Assembly: GCF_006384255.1 (NCBI RefSeq)
Contig: NZ_VCED01000007.1
Coordinates: 62,001 to 126,000 of the forward strand
DNA length: 64,000 bases
Direction: 5' to 3'
DNA from: Haemophilus seminalis
Lineage (GTDB): Bacteria > Pseudomonadota > Gammaproteobacteria > Enterobacterales > Pasteurellaceae
Position 1 is the first letter of the stretch. Each line of letters starts with the position of its first letter. Shown here piece by piece: positions 26,890-36,800 of this stretch. The notes under the pieces are model-generated. The model was given only the letters and a program-made list of their open reading frames with translations, made no database searches and was not told the DNA's origin. A program made the position numbers and the translations under genes.

Positions 26890-27171
26890 ATGACTAAATC
26901 AGAACTTATCGAAAAATTATCAGAAAAGCATCCAATGTTACCTCTGAAAATGGTTGAAAATATTGTAAAAGATATTCTTGAGTTTATGTCTCAGTCTCTC
27001 GAAAATGGTGATCGTATTGAAGTTCGTGGGTTTGGTAGTTTTTCGTTACATTATCGTCAGCCTCGTTTAGGGCGTAATCCTAAAACAGGTGATTCAGTAA
27101 AATTAGATGAGAAATCAGTGCCACATTTCAAGGCGGGTAAAGAATTAAAAGAACGAGTAAATTGTTTATAG
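26890..27171 (+). CDS. ihfB: Integration host factor beta subunit
   Basis: This 93-residue DNA-bending protein of the HU/IHF family has the family signature region [21 protein letters not shown], where the Pro intercalates into the minor groove. IHF works as a heterodimer with IhfA in recombination, transcription and replication. I start at the ATG at 26890, which has AGGGGAG at ideal spacing. A longer frame to 26863 has no ribosome site. The order rpsA-ihfB matches E. coli. Confidence 0.96.
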   Translation: MTKSELIEKLSEKHPMLPLKMVENIVKDILEFMSQSLENGDRIEVRGFGSFSLHYRQPRLGRNPKTGDSVKLDEKSVPHFKAGKELKERVNCL

Positions 27172-27182
27172 TTCATTAGTAC

Positions 27183-27207
27183 AAACGGCGCGTAAGTGTC
27201 GTTTTTT
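27183..27207 (+). terminator. ihfB terminator
   Basis: AAACGGC and GTCGTTT (one G-T pair) enclose an 8-base loop and are followed by six T. Confidence 0.7.
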
Positions 27208-27252
27208 ATTAGAAAGTTTGGCATAATAGTGGCGTAATTGAAGAGGGGAATT

Positions 27253-27546
27253 ATGATTAAGTATATTTTAGGTTTTGTGATTGTTATTGCTATTGTACTT
27301 GTTGCGATTACTGTTGGAGCCAATAACGATCAAATAATAACCTTTAACTATATTGTGGCAGAAAGCCAGCTCCAACTTTCTACACTTGTCGCGATTTTAT
27401 TTGGTTTTGGGTTAATTCTTGGTTGGTTAATTAGTGGATTTTTCTATTTAAAATTAAAATTCAAGAATATGGTTTTAGCGCGCCAAGTTAAACGTCAAAC
27501 ATTACAACTTCATGAATTAACGACTACCCGTGATAAGGCTGTCTAA
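27253..27546 (+). CDS. lapA: Lipopolysaccharide assembly protein A
   Basis: This 97-residue inner-membrane protein (DUF1049) has two transmembrane helices (about residues 4-23 and 43-66) and a basic cytoplasmic tail. The phrase NNDQIITFNYIVAESQLQLSTL between the helices is characteristic of the LapA/YciS family. GAGGGG precedes the ATG at 27253. The gene overlaps lapB by one base (TAATG). LapA and LapB together regulate LpxC degradation and LPS assembly. Confidence 0.9.
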   Translation: MIKYILGFVIVIAIVLVAITVGANNDQIITFNYIVAESQLQLSTLVAILFGFGLILGWLISGFFYLKLKFKNMVLARQVKRQTLQLHELTTTRDKAV

Positions 27547-28736
27547 TGCTGGAATTACTCTTTCTACTATTACCCATCGCTGCAGCCTATGGTTGGTACA
27601 TGGGGCAGCGTAGTGTAAAGAAAGATCAAGATGACATTAGTAATAAACTCTCCCGAGATTATGTTACGGGGGTAAACTTCTTACTTTCCAATCAAACTGA
27701 TAAGGCTGTAGATCTATTTTTGAATATGCTACAAAAGCAAGAAGCCGAAAATGAAATCGAAAGCCACTCCCAATTTGAAGCTGAACTGACTCTTGGCAAT
27801 CTATTCCGTTCTAGAGGCGAAGTTGATCGTGCTCTTCGCATTCATCAGGCTTTAGATCGTAGCCCAAATTATACTTTTGAACAAAAACTGCTCGCTAAGC
27901 AGCAGCTTGCTCGAGATTTTATGACGGTTGGTTTTTTTGACCGAGCTGAAAGTCTTTATATTTTACTAGTGGATGAACCTGAATTTGCAGAAAATGCTTT
28001 GCAGCAACTTTTAGTGATTTATCAAAAAACTAAAGAATGGAAAAAAGCGGTTAATATTGCTGAAAAACTCGCAAAAATCAAACCCCAAGAGAATAATATT
28101 GAACTTGCGCAATGTTATTGTGAATGTTCACAAAGTTTAGAGCCTGAAAATGCGGTTGAAAAACGCAGTATTTTACAAAAAGCTTTGTTGGTTTCTCCTA
28201 CTTGTGTTCGCGCTTCTTTATTACTCGCAAATTTAGAAATGCTTGAAGGTCAATATCAACAAGCAGCAAAAATACTAGAAAATGTTTTGGAGCAAAATCC
28301 AGATTATACGGGTGAAATTTTATCATCTTTAAAACATTGTTATGAAGAATTAAATCAGTTAGATAACTTTGAGTTATTCTTAATTCGTGCTGGTCAAATT
28401 ACTAATAATGATGAGGTAGAGTTAGCCCTAGTTAAATTAATTGAAGAAAAAGATGGAAAACTTGCTGCTCAAGCTAAGCTTTATCAGCAACTCACGAAAA
28501 AGCCAAGTACTTTAATTTTCCATCGTTTTATGCAGTATCAAATTGATGAGGCAGAAGACGGACGTGGAAAAGAAAGTCTAATTTTATTACATAAAATGGT
28601 GGGGGAACGAATTAAGCAAACTTCAGCTTATCGTTGTACAAATTGTGGTTATCAAATCCACAAGTTGTTGTGGAATTGCCCATCTTGCCGTCAATGGGAA
28701 TGTATTAAACCAGTTTCAAGTCAAGAACATAATTAA
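27546..28736 (+). CDS. lapB: Lipopolysaccharide assembly protein B
   Basis: This 396-residue protein has one N-terminal membrane helix (about 1-18), nine or so TPR repeats in the cytoplasm, and a C-terminal rubredoxin-like metal site (CTNCGYQI...WNCPSCRQW). It is an adaptor that brings LpxC to the FtsH protease and so balances LPS and phospholipid synthesis. Length and all domains match E. coli LapB (389). It is coupled to lapA and followed by pyrF as in E. coli. Confidence 0.94.
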   Translation: MLELLFLLLPIAAAYGWYMGQRSVKKDQDDISNKLSRDYVTGVNFLLSNQTDKAVDLFLNMLQKQEAENEIESHSQFEAELTLGNLFRSRGEVDRALRIHQALDRSPNYTFEQKLLAKQQLARDFMTVGFFDRAESLYILLVDEPEFAENALQQLLVIYQKTKEWKKAVNIAEKLAKIKPQENNIELAQCYCECSQSLEPENAVEKRSILQKALLVSPTCVRASLLLANLEMLEGQYQQAAKILENVLEQNPDYTGEILSSLKHCYEELNQLDNFELFLIRAGQITNNDEVELALVKLIEEKDGKLAAQAKLYQQLTKKPSTLIFHRFMQYQIDEAEDGRGKESLILLHKMVGERIKQTSAYRCTNCGYQIHKLLWNCPSCRQWECIKPVSSQEHN

Positions 28737-28759
28737 TTGATACTCTGTGAGGTAACATT

Positions 28760-29452
28760 ATGACAAGTAAAATTATTGTGGCATTGGATTATGAGAAAGA
28801 ATCAGATGCTCTTGCTTTAGTTGATCAAATTGATCCGAATTTGTGTCGATTAAAAGTGGGTAAAGAAATGTTTACTACACTTGGTATGAATTTTGTAAAA
28901 CAATTGCATCAACGTAATTTTGATGTTTTCTTAGATCTTAAATATCATGACATTCCAAATACGGTAGCAAGAGCGGTCCGATCCGCCGCTGATTTGGGGG
29001 TATGGATGGTCGATTTGCACGCAAGCGGTGGGCTACGAATGATGGAAGAAGCTAAGAGAATTCTTGAACCTTATGGGAAAGATGCGCCATTGCTTATTGC
29101 TGTGACGGTATTAACCAGTATGGAAGATTTGGATTTATTACAAATTGGGATTAATGCATCGCCAATGGAACAAGTTTTACGCTTAGCTCATTTAACCCAA
29201 CGCTCAGGTTTGGATGGAGTGGTTTGTTCTCCGCAAGAGGTTGAAATTTTACGTAACGCTTGTGGAGAAGAGTTTAAATTGGTGACCCCAGGTATTCGTC
29301 CAACTGGGGCTGATTTTGGTGATCAGAGACGAGTGATGACTCCTACTGCTGCGATTCGTGCTGGTTCAGATTATTTAGTAATAGGGCGCCCTATTACTAA
29401 AGCTAATAATCCAGTAGAGGTTCTTCGTTCTATTAACGCGTCTATTAGGTAA
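28760..29452 (+). CDS. pyrF: Orotidine 5'-phosphate decarboxylase
   Basis: This 230-residue enzyme performs the last step of UMP synthesis. The catalytic Lys-Asp network is seen in [11 protein letters not shown], and the phosphate-binding region is in TPGIRPTG...QRRVMTP and LVIGRPIT. It is the third gene of the lapA-lapB-pyrF-yciH run and has a GAGG ribosome site. Pyrimidine salvage genes (upp, uraA) lie a few kilobases away. Confidence 0.96.
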   Translation: MTSKIIVALDYEKESDALALVDQIDPNLCRLKVGKEMFTTLGMNFVKQLHQRNFDVFLDLKYHDIPNTVARAVRSAADLGVWMVDLHASGGLRMMEEAKRILEPYGKDAPLLIAVTVLTSMEDLDLLQIGINASPMEQVLRLAHLTQRSGLDGVVCSPQEVEILRNACGEEFKLVTPGIRPTGADFGDQRRVMTPTAAIRAGSDYLVIGRPITKANNPVEVLRSINASIR

Positions 29453-29457
29453 GAATG

Positions 29458-29778
29458 ATGTCAGATTCTGTTTTAGTGTATTCAACTGATGCGGGGCGAA
29501 TTAAAGAGGAAAAGGCTTCTGTAGTTCGTCCAAAAGGAGACGGTGTTGTACGTATCCAAAAACAAACGAGTGGTAGGAAAGGTGCAGGCGTATCGGTTAT
29601 AACTGGTTTAGATTTATCTGATGAGGAATTGAAAAAATTAGCTGCTGAATTAAAAAAACGTTGTGGATGTGGTGGTTCAGTTAAAAATGGAATGATTGAG
29701 ATTCAAGGTGAAAAGCGTGATTTGCTCAAGCAATTTTTAGAGCAAAAAGGGTTTACCGTTAAATTATCAGGTGGATGA
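29458..29778 (+). CDS. yciH: YciH, SUI1/eIF1-like translation factor
   Basis: This 106-residue eIF1/SUI1-family protein has a conserved core RPKGDGVVRIQ, SGRKGAGV and LKKRCGCGGSVK. In E. coli YciH influences initiation fidelity. It overlaps no neighbour but follows pyrF within five bases. Two adjacent ATG codons exist (29455 and 29458), and I choose the second because MSDS matches the E. coli start. Confidence 0.9.
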   Translation: MSDSVLVYSTDAGRIKEEKASVVRPKGDGVVRIQKQTSGRKGAGVSVITGLDLSDEELKKLAAELKKRCGCGGSVKNGMIEIQGEKRDLLKQFLEQKGFTVKLSGG

Positions 29779-29782
29779 TTAA

Positions 29783-29806
29783 AAAGGCGCATTAGCGCCT
29801 TTTTTG
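29783..29806. terminator. Bidirectional terminator between yciH and hda
   Basis: The arms AAAGGCGC/GCGCCTTT enclose ATTA, with an A run on the left and a T run on the right. It serves two convergent genes. Confidence 0.88.
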
Positions 29807-30502
29807 TTAAAGATTTAAAATTTCTTTAACGAAAGGAATCGTAAGATTTCGTTGTGCTTGCAACGAGGCTTTATCTAGTAGATCAAGTGCTTCAAATAAT
29901 GTGTGCATGTCTCGTGCTAGTCGTGTAAGTAAAAAATTAGCCGTCTCATCGGGTAATTGAATTCCTCGTTGATAAGCGTTATGTTGTAGCACACTAATTT
30001 TTTGCTCGTCAGTTAGGGAATTTAATTGATAAATTTCACCCCAAGTCAAGCGGGAGTTCAAATCAGGCAATTTTACAGAAAGTGCAGAAGGCGATTTATC
30101 TGAACTAATAAGCAAAAGCGTTTTTCCGCTTGCTTTAATTCGATTGAATAGATCAAAAATAGCTAATTCCCATTCGTCATTTCCGATCACACTTTGTACA
30201 TCATCTAGACATACTAATTCTTGCTGTTCTAGATTTTCAAGAACTGCGGTAGAAAAATATTGAGATTTGCTGAGCGGTACATAAATAGCAGTACGTTGAT
30301 TGATTAAATATTCGTTACTGAATGCTCTCAGAAGATGAGTTTTTCCAGAACCTTTATTTCCCCAAATATAGAAAAACTGTTGTTTTAATTCAGATGAATT
30401 TTTGCGTAAAGAATTGAGCAATAAAAGATTATTATCGCCGTAAAAGTTTTCTAATGTGGCATCATCAATTTGATGAATGGGTAAGGGAAGCTGCTTATTC
30501 AA
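29807..30502 (-). CDS. hda: Regulatory inactivator of DnaA, Hda
   Basis: This 231-residue AAA+ protein stimulates ATP hydrolysis on DnaA when loaded on the sliding clamp. The N-terminal QLPLP (residues 4-8) is the clamp-binding motif. Walker A is WGNKGSGKTHLL, Walker B is LVCLDDVQ, and a sensor region follows. Length matches E. coli Hda (233). It follows uraA on the same strand as in E. coli (upp-uraA-hda). Confidence 0.93.
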   Translation of the reverse strand: MNKQLPLPIHQIDDATLENFYGDNNLLLLNSLRKNSSELKQQFFYIWGNKGSGKTHLLRAFSNEYLINQRTAIYVPLSKSQYFSTAVLENLEQQELVCLDDVQSVIGNDEWELAIFDLFNRIKASGKTLLLISSDKSPSALSVKLPDLNSRLTWGEIYQLNSLTDEQKISVLQHNAYQRGIQLPDETANFLLTRLARDMHTLFEALDLLDKASLQAQRNLTIPFVKEILNL

Positions 30503-30531
30503 ATATTTATGTATAATAGATTACAAGTAAG

Positions 30532-30561
30532 AAAAGGGCTAAATTGGGATTTAACCCTTTT
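30532..30561. terminator. Hairpin between uraA and hda
   Basis: AAAAGGG-C-TAAA pairs with TTTA-A-CCCTTTT around a 6-base loop with one mismatch. On the minus strand the stem ends in CTTTTCTT. It may partly separate uraA from hda expression. Confidence 0.6.
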
Positions 30562-30571
30562 AAAAGAACTC

Positions 30572-31816
30572 TTATTCTACTTCATTTTTTGCTTTCGGTA
30601 AAACAAGGTTTAAGATGATAGCAACAACTGCGCATAAGCTGATACCTTTTAGTGATACATTGCCTACATCTACAAACATATTGCCGATACCAAATGTCAT
30701 TACGACAGAAATAATACACAGATTACGTGCTTCGGTAACATCAACTTTGCCACGAATTAAGGTGCTCATGCCCACGACTGCGATTGAACCGAAAACAAGC
30801 ATCATAATTCCTCCCATTACAATAGTTGGAATCGTTGATAGGAATGCACCTACTTTTCCACAGAATGAAATTGCAATAGCCCAAACGGCAGCCCATGTCA
30901 TAATATTAGGATTGAAATTTCGGGTTAACATTACGGCACCAGTTACTTCAGAATAAGTTGTATTTGGTGGGCCACCCACTAAAGATGCAGCTGCAGTTGC
31001 TAAGCTATCGCCTAATAAAGTGCGGTGTAATCCTGGTTTTTTTAAAAAGTCCTTACCTGTTACAGAGCTGATTGCCATAATACCGCCAACGTGTTCTACC
31101 GCCGGTGCAATAGCAATTGGCAACATATAAAGAATAGCTTCTAGGCTAAATTCAGGCTTAGTTAATTTTGGTAAGCTAAACCAAGGCGCATCAATCACTG
31201 GTTGGAAATTAATTAAACCAAGGAATAAGCATAAAATATAGCCCGCAGTAATACCAAACATAATCGGGATGAGTCTCATCAATCCTTTGGCAAACACAGC
31301 TACAGATAAAGTAGTGAGAAGTGTTACCATTGAAACTAATATAGCGTCGTTATAAGCATAAGCACTGTTTTTGCCTAATGACATATCAACTGCCACTGGG
31401 GCAAGCCCCATCCCAATAATAATAATCACTGGGCCTACAACAATCGGTGGGAAAATGCGTTGTAATGCTTCTGTTCCACGTAATTTTACTAACGTGCTTA
31501 GCGCTAGATATACAAGACCAGCAGATGCTAAACCACCCATAGTGGTCGCAATGCCCCAAGTTTGAACACCATATTGAATCGGCGCGATAAAGGCAAAAGA
31601 TGAGGCTAAGAAAATAGGAACTTGTTTGCCAGTGCAAAGTTGGAAGAGTAGGGTGCCAACGCCGGCAGTTAATAATGCTGTATTGGAATCAAGTCCTGTA
31701 ATTAATGGTACAAGAACAAGCGCACCAAATGCGACGAAGAGCATCTGTAGGCCAACGAATGATTGTTTTAATGTACTTTGTTTTTCCGAAGGGAAAGAAG
31801 AAGTTTGATTTGTCAT
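30572..31816 (-). CDS. uraA: Uracil permease UraA
   Basis: This 414-residue nucleobase-ascorbate/xanthine-uracil symporter has about 14 membrane segments. The family signature is in the VGGPPNTTYSEVTGAV region, and the substrate-site Glu lies in APAVEHVGG. It imports uracil with protons, for conversion to UMP by the upstream upp product. Genes are ordered upp-uraA on the minus strand with a terminator-like hairpin between. An uptake sequence lies at 31018-31026 and another in the upp-uraA gap (31848-31856). Confidence 0.94.
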   Translation of the reverse strand: MTNQTSSFPSEKQSTLKQSFVGLQMLFVAFGALVLVPLITGLDSNTALLTAGVGTLLFQLCTGKQVPIFLASSFAFIAPIQYGVQTWGIATTMGGLASAGLVYLALSTLVKLRGTEALQRIFPPIVVGPVIIIIGMGLAPVAVDMSLGKNSAYAYNDAILVSMVTLLTTLSVAVFAKGLMRLIPIMFGITAGYILCLFLGLINFQPVIDAPWFSLPKLTKPEFSLEAILYMLPIAIAPAVEHVGGIMAISSVTGKDFLKKPGLHRTLLGDSLATAAASLVGGPPNTTYSEVTGAVMLTRNFNPNIMTWAAVWAIAISFCGKVGAFLSTIPTIVMGGIMMLVFGSIAVVGMSTLIRGKVDVTEARNLCIISVVMTFGIGNMFVDVGNVSLKGISLCAVVAIILNLVLPKAKNEVE

Positions 31817-31883
31817 TTAGTTTCAACTCTCTGTTTGAATTAACTTAAAGTGCGGTCAGTTTTTCTAGTGTTTCACGCACACA

Positions 31884-31907
31884 AAAAGACGGCAAGAAAA
31901 TGCCGTC
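31884..31907 (-). terminator. upp terminator/attenuator
   Basis: GACGGCA and TGCCGTC enclose a 6-base loop. On the minus strand the stem is followed by TTTTTG. It would reduce uraA expression relative to upp. Confidence 0.75.
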
Positions 31908-31925
31908 CATCTTTTATTTTGGGGA

Positions 31926-32552
31926 TTATTTGGTCCCAAAAATTTTATCACCCGCGTCACCTAGACCCGGAATAATGTAACCATGTTTATTTAGGTGGCT
32001 ATCAATAGAAGCGCAGTAAAGTTCAATGTCAGGATGTGCCGCTTCAAGAGCCTTAATACCTTCTGGCGCAGCGACTAAAACTAATACTTTAATATGCTTA
32101 CAACCTTTTGCTTTTAAAAGATCAAGGGTAGCAATCATAGAACCGCCCGTTGCAAGCATCGGATCAACAACAATGGCAAGACGCTCTTCTAAATCGCTAG
32201 CTAATTTTTGGAAGTAAGGGACTGGTTCAAGAGTTTCTTCATTACGGTAGATCCCCACTACACTGATGCGTGCGCTTGGTACATGTTCAAGTACACCATC
32301 CATCATACCTAAACCTGCACGTAAAATTGGGACAACCGTTACTTTTTTACCTTTAATTCGGTCGATTTCTACTGGGCCATTCCAACCGTTGATCGTTACT
32401 TTTTCAGTTTCTAAATCTGACGTTGCTTCGTAGGTTAATAGGCTACCGATTTCTGTTGCCAGTTCACGGAATTTTTTTGTATCAATCTCAGCTTCACGCA
32501 TCACACCTAATTTGTGTTTAACAAGTGGGTGTTTTACTTCAACCAGTTTCAT
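31926..32552 (-). CDS. upp: Uracil phosphoribosyltransferase
   Basis: This 208-residue salvage enzyme makes UMP from uracil and PRPP. The PRPP-binding loop [21 protein letters not shown] is present, and the C-terminal [13 protein letters not shown] matches the family. GGAG precedes the ATG. Length equals E. coli Upp. Confidence 0.96.
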   Translation of the reverse strand: MKLVEVKHPLVKHKLGVMREAEIDTKKFRELATEIGSLLTYEATSDLETEKVTINGWNGPVEIDRIKGKKVTVVPILRAGLGMMDGVLEHVPSARISVVGIYRNEETLEPVPYFQKLASDLEERLAIVVDPMLATGGSMIATLDLLKAKGCKHIKVLVLVAAPEGIKALEAAHPDIELYCASIDSHLNKHGYIIPGLGDAGDKIFGTK

Positions 32553-32696
32553 ATTTACTCTCCTTTTGGCGTTTAAAAAACAAATTGACGAATTCTAGAT
32601 TAAAAAAAAGAAAAAAGGTAGCAATTTATGAAAATATTTTAAAGAATACCAAGAATGGAATAGGGACAACTATAATAATTTGGATAGGCTATAAGC

Positions 32697-32722
32697 AAAA
32701 AGTCCGCGAAAGCGGACTTTTT
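32697..32722. terminator. Terminator after dnaJ
   Basis: AGTCCGC and GCGGACT enclose GAAA, with A and T runs at the two ends. It lies just past the dnaJ stop on the minus strand. The 120 bases between this hairpin and upp are AT-rich with no ORF. Confidence 0.88.
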
Positions 32723-32730
32723 AATTATCT

Positions 32731-33879
32731 TTATTTGTCAGATTTACCCAAATTATCAAAGAATTTTTTCACACCATCCAAAAATCCTGAAGATTTTGGT
32801 GCGTGTTTACTTAAATCTTTACCTTGTAAACTTTCTTCAAGTTTTTGGAGTAATTCTTTTTGTTCGCTGGTTAAATTAACGGGTGTTTCGACCACAATAC
32901 GGCAAATTAAATCACCCGCATAACCACTACGTGTAGAGGCAACTCCTTTGCCTCGCATGCGGAATAATTTTCCAGTTTGCGTTTCAGCTGGGATTTTAAG
33001 CTTCACTCTGCCATCTAAGGTTGGCACTTCAATTTCACCGCCAAGTGCTGCCGTGGCAAAGCTAATCGGTACTTCGCAATATAAGTTGTTACCATCACGT
33101 TCAAAAATGTTATGTTCTCTCACGTGAATCACAACATATAAATCTCCAGCTGGTGCACCATTTTCGCCCGCTGCGCCTTTGCCAGCTAAGCGAAGTTGGT
33201 TGCCCGTATCTACGCCTGCAGGAATTTTTACTGAAAGATTTTCTTTCTTATGAACGCGTCCTTCGCCGTGACAGCTTCGACAAGGTTTTTCAATTTTCTT
33301 ACCACTACCATGACAAGTTGGACAAATACTTTCAGATACAAAGAAACCTTGCTGACGACGAATTCGACCAGAGCCGTGACAATGCGGACAAGTTTCCACT
33401 TTAGAACCTTTTTCAGCACCAGAACCACCACAGCTCTCACAATGCGCAAGAGTATTGATTTGAATATCTTTGGTTGTACCTTTTACGGCTTCTTCCAAAG
33501 TAATTTCTAAGTCATAGCGTAAGTCTTCGCCACGAACAACACGCTGGCGACCACGTCCACCGCCACCAAAAATATCTCCAAAGATATCGCCGAACATATC
33601 ACCAAAATCAGCACCGCCAAAGCCACCACCGAAACCACCTGCGCCACCACCTTGTTCAAAGGCTGCATGGCCATATTGATCATAGGCTGCACGTTTTTGA
33701 TCGTCGCCTAATACTTCATAAGCTTCATTAATTTCTTTGAATTTTTCTTCCGCTTCTTTACTGCCTTGGTTTTTATCAGGGTGATGTTTAGACGCTAAAC
33801 GTTTATACGCACGTTTAATGTCATTCTCACTCGCCCCTTTTTTCAAGCCAAGGACTTCGTAGTAATCTTTTTTTGCCAT
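32731..33879 (-). CDS. dnaJ: Chaperone DnaJ
   Basis: This 382-residue type I Hsp40 has a J domain with HPD at residues 33-35, then a Gly/Phe-rich linker (about 75-110). Four zinc-finger repeats follow, [24 protein letters not shown] and CRSCHGEG, then the substrate-binding C-terminal domains. It stimulates the DnaK ATPase. Here it is separated from dnaK by about 700 bases holding a GyrI-like gene and a repeat element, rather than lying directly behind it. Confidence 0.97.
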   Translation of the reverse strand: MAKKDYYEVLGLKKGASENDIKRAYKRLASKHHPDKNQGSKEAEEKFKEINEAYEVLGDDQKRAAYDQYGHAAFEQGGGAGGFGGGFGGADFGDMFGDIFGDIFGGGGRGRQRVVRGEDLRYDLEITLEEAVKGTTKDIQINTLAHCESCGGSGAEKGSKVETCPHCHGSGRIRRQQGFFVSESICPTCHGSGKKIEKPCRSCHGEGRVHKKENLSVKIPAGVDTGNQLRLAGKGAAGENGAPAGDLYVVIHVREHNIFERDGNNLYCEVPISFATAALGGEIEVPTLDGRVKLKIPAETQTGKLFRMRGKGVASTRSGYAGDLICRIVVETPVNLTSEQKELLQKLEESLQGKDLSKHAPKSSGFLDGVKKFFDNLGKSDK

Positions 33880-33941
33880 AGTGTTTCCGTATTTTTATTT
33901 GCAAATATTTTGTCATTTCTGACCGCTTGCATTCGCTATTT

Positions 33942-34346
33942 TTAGCAATGTGGGCAAATTGAAATATAAATATCCACTTTTCCATTTGGATAATATTTCT
34001 CAAAATCCACTTTATAAGCACGTTTTAATAAACCTTGCTTTTCTTTATTCCAAATGCGTTGCCACGTTTGAACTGCTGATTCATAAGTCGTGGGGAAGAT
34101 TTCATACCAAGTCAGATCTTCAATTTCAATGGTTGAAAAACTGCCTTCAGGTTTACTTTCTTGAGCAATAGCAACATCATAATAGCCCGTAAAATCCGAT
34201 TCGTAATTCAGATAAACACCATAATAAGGCTCATTTTGAGGCAATTTTACAAAATTATTCTGCCAAAGCTGTCCAATCTTTTCTGCAGGATTTTCCTTTG
34301 TGTTATGCGTACGAATTGTAGCAAGTGGATAAAGTGTTAGTGGCAT
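33942..34346 (-). CDS. GyrI-like small-molecule-binding domain protein
   Basis: This 134-residue protein resembles the GyrI-like/AraC effector-binding fold. The pattern LPQNEPYYGVYLNYESDFTGYYDVAIA and the later IPTTY-like EIFPTTYESAVQTWQRIW is typical of these stand-alone effector-binding domains. No DNA-binding domain is present. It sits between dnaK and dnaJ on the same strand. Function is unknown, and a role in sensing or sequestering hydrophobic cations is only a family-level possibility. Confidence 0.6.
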   Translation of the reverse strand: MPLTLYPLATIRTHNTKENPAEKIGQLWQNNFVKLPQNEPYYGVYLNYESDFTGYYDVAIAQESKPEGSFSTIEIEDLTWYEIFPTTYESAVQTWQRIWNKEKQGLLKRAYKVDFEKYYPNGKVDIYISICPHC

Positions 34347-34401
34347 AACTATTCCTTAAATTTACAAAACTCTGGGTAAATTTGACCGCTTATAACATAC
34401 T

Positions 34402-34513
34402 CCCCTCTTTAGCAAAGAGGGGCGGGGGAAGATTTGGCAGAAGTAAATTTAGCTCATAAGAAAATTTGATATCGCTATCAAATCTCCCCTAACCCCTCTT
34501 TTCTAAAGAGGGG
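34402..34513. repeat. MITE-like element with 35-bp imperfect terminal inverted repeats
   Basis: The ends read CCCCTCTTTAGCAAAGAGGG... and its near-complement, matching at about 29 of 35 positions. Each end is itself palindromic (CCCCTCTTT/AAAGAGGGG). Inside lies a smaller inverted pair ATTTGATA/TATCAAAT (34474-34493). There is no coding capacity. Similar CCCCTCTTT...AAAGAGGGG intergenic elements are widespread in bacteria. I cannot see a target-site duplication. Confidence 0.65.
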
Positions 34514-34531
34514 GATCATTTATATACACCA

Positions 34532-34558
34532 AAAGGGCGTGTTTCCACGCCCTTTGTT
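34532..34558 (-). terminator. dnaK terminator
   Basis: GGGCGTG and CACGCCC enclose TTTC. On the minus strand the stem is followed by CTTTTGG, 22 bases past the dnaK stop. Confidence 0.8.
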
Positions 34559-34579
34559 TATGCTAAGAAGAGCGGTGAA

Positions 34580-36487
34580 TTATTTATTATCTTTCACTTC
34601 TTCAAATTCCGCATCTACCACACCATCATCTTTTGCTGATGATTGTTGTGGTTGCTCGCCACCAGCTTGTTGAGCTTTTGCTTGCGCTGCTTGCATTAAC
34701 GGTTCAGAGGCTTTAATTACAGCTTCAATTTTCGCTTCAATTTCTGCTTTATCTTCGCCTTTTGCTGCTGTTTCAAGCTCAGCGATTGCAGCTTCAATTT
34801 TCTCTTTATCTGCAGCACTCAATGCGTCACCAGCTTCTGCAATTTGTTTACGTGTTGCGTGAGCAATGCCATCTGCTTGATTACGCGCTTGAACAACTTC
34901 TTCAAATTTACGGTCTGCATCAGCATTTGCTTCTGCATCACGCACCATTTGTTGAATTTCTTCATCAGATAAACCAGAAGATGCTTGAATACGAATTTGT
35001 TGTTCTTTACCCGTATTTTTATCTTTCGCAGATACGTTGATTACTCCGTTTGCATCGATATCAAATGTTACTTCGATTTGTGGCATACCACGCGGTGCAG
35101 GATTAATACCTTCTAGGTTGAATTGACCTAAAGATTTATTGTCTGCCGCACGTTTACGTTCACCTTGAAGAACGTGAATGGTTACCGCACTTTGGTTATC
35201 TTCCGCTGTTGAGAACACTTGCGATTTTTTGGTTGGAATCGTGGTGTTTTTCTCAATTAAAGTGGTCATCACGCCGCCCATAGTTTCGATACCAAGAGAT
35301 AACGGAGTAACGTCTAATAAAAGAACGTCTTTTACATCACCTTTTAATACACCACCTTGAACTGCCGCACCGATTGCCACCGCTTCATCAGGGTTAACAT
35401 CTTTACGAGCTTCTTTACCAAAGAACTCAGCAACTTTTTGTTGTACAAGTGGCATACGAGTTTGACCACCCACAAGAATAATATCGTGAATTTCACTTAC
35501 GCCTTTACCTGCATCTTTTAATACAGCTTTCAAAGACTCAATTGAGCTTGCCACTAAATCTTCTACTAATGCTTCTAATTTTGCACGAGTGATATTTAAT
35601 GCTAAGTGTTTAGGGCCTGTAGCATCTGCAGTGATGTACGGAAGGTTCACTTCAGTAGATTGAGCTGATGAAAGTTCAATTTTAGCTTTCTCTGCTGCTT
35701 CTTTTACGCGTTGTAATGCCATTGGGTCATTACGTAAATCGATGTTTTGTTCTTTTTTGAACTCATCAATAATGTAATCAATTACACGGTTATCGAAGTC
35801 TTCACCACCTAAGTGAGTGTTACCACCTGTTGCCAATACCTCGAAAGTTTGTTCGCCATCAAAGTTATCAATCTCGATGATTGAAATATCGAATGTACCA
35901 CCACCTAAGTCGTAAACTGCGATCACTTGATTCTCTTTGCTTGAACCTAAACCGAACGCTAACGCAGCCGCTGTTGGTTCATTGATGATACGTTTAACGT
36001 CTAAACCTGCGATTTTACCCGCATCAATCGTTGCTTGACGTTGTGCATCGTTAAAGTATGCTGGAACAGTAATTACCGCTTCTGTTACAGATTCACCTAA
36101 GAAGTCTTCTGCTGTTTTTTTCATTTTTTTCAATACTTCAGCAGAGATTTGCGGTGGTGCTAATTTATCACCTTTTACATTTACCCACGCATCGCCGTTG
36201 TCAGCACGAGTAATTTCGAAAGGCATAATTTTAATATCGCGTTGAACTTCTTCGCTTTCAAAACGACGGCCAATTAAACGTTTAATAGCAAACAATGTAT
36301 TTTTCGGGTTAGTGATTGCTTGACGTTTTGCTGGCTGACCAACTAAAGTTTCATTGTCTGTATAAGCAATAATTGAAGGGGTTGTACGTGCACCTTCTGC
36401 ATTTTCAATTACGCGAGCCTTGTCGCCTTCCATAACTGCTACACAAGAGTTTGTTGTACCTAAGTCAATACCAATAATTTTTCCCAT
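34580..36487 (-). CDS. dnaK: Chaperone DnaK (Hsp70)
   Basis: This 635-residue Hsp70 has an ATPase domain with [14 protein letters not shown] at the start, [13 protein letters not shown] in the middle and [10 protein letters not shown]. The substrate-binding domain and helical lid follow, and the protein ends [11 protein letters not shown], the usual acidic EEV-type tail. A sigma-32 promoter lies upstream. An uptake sequence (35184-35192) encodes a conserved surface segment of the substrate domain. Confidence 0.98.
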   Translation of the reverse strand: MGKIIGIDLGTTNSCVAVMEGDKARVIENAEGARTTPSIIAYTDNETLVGQPAKRQAITNPKNTLFAIKRLIGRRFESEEVQRDIKIMPFEITRADNGDAWVNVKGDKLAPPQISAEVLKKMKKTAEDFLGESVTEAVITVPAYFNDAQRQATIDAGKIAGLDVKRIINEPTAAALAFGLGSSKENQVIAVYDLGGGTFDISIIEIDNFDGEQTFEVLATGGNTHLGGEDFDNRVIDYIIDEFKKEQNIDLRNDPMALQRVKEAAEKAKIELSSAQSTEVNLPYITADATGPKHLALNITRAKLEALVEDLVASSIESLKAVLKDAGKGVSEIHDIILVGGQTRMPLVQQKVAEFFGKEARKDVNPDEAVAIGAAVQGGVLKGDVKDVLLLDVTPLSLGIETMGGVMTTLIEKNTTIPTKKSQVFSTAEDNQSAVTIHVLQGERKRAADNKSLGQFNLEGINPAPRGMPQIEVTFDIDANGVINVSAKDKNTGKEQQIRIQASSGLSDEEIQQMVRDAEANADADRKFEEVVQARNQADGIAHATRKQIAEAGDALSAADKEKIEAAIAELETAAKGEDKAEIEAKIEAVIKASEPLMQAAQAKAQQAGGEQPQQSSAKDDGVVDAEFEEVKDNK

Positions 36488-36602
36488 TTTGTACTCCTAG
36501 TAAAAATTTTAAAATTCGGGGTTGAACTTATAAACGTCTCAAAATAGCCTCTATCACAAATATTTTTGAAACATCTACAAGCCCTATTTGTTACGAATTG
36601 TA

Positions 36603-36630
36603 AGATGTGGATATTCTTTCGCATTTCAAG
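36603..36630 (-). promoter_or_regulatory. Sigma-32 heat-shock promoter of dnaK
   Basis: On the minus strand CTTGAAA (36624-36630) and CCACATCT (36603-36610) are 13 bases apart, close to the E. coli sigma-32 pattern CTTGAAA-N13-CCCCATnT. It lies about 115 bases before the dnaK start. The 313-base dnaK/DUF945 gap also holds an uptake sequence (36660-36668). Confidence 0.75.
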
Positions 36631-36800
36631 AGAAAATTTTAAAAATTTTTTATTTCTTAAAGTGCGGTAATTTCCGTTCTTGTTTTCAAGATAAGTCTCA
36701 AATGATGAACTTCAAGGGGAAAACAAAAATTTTTAGGTAAGAAAAAGGGATTTATGATAAATTTGGCGAAAATTTTTACTTTAAAATAGGAAAGAAATAA

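Noticed and set aside
32585-32722. A plus-strand small RNA between upp and dnaJ ending at the dnaJ terminator
   Set aside because: A TATAAT is present near 32670 but there is no matching -35. The hairpin is explained by dnaJ termination.
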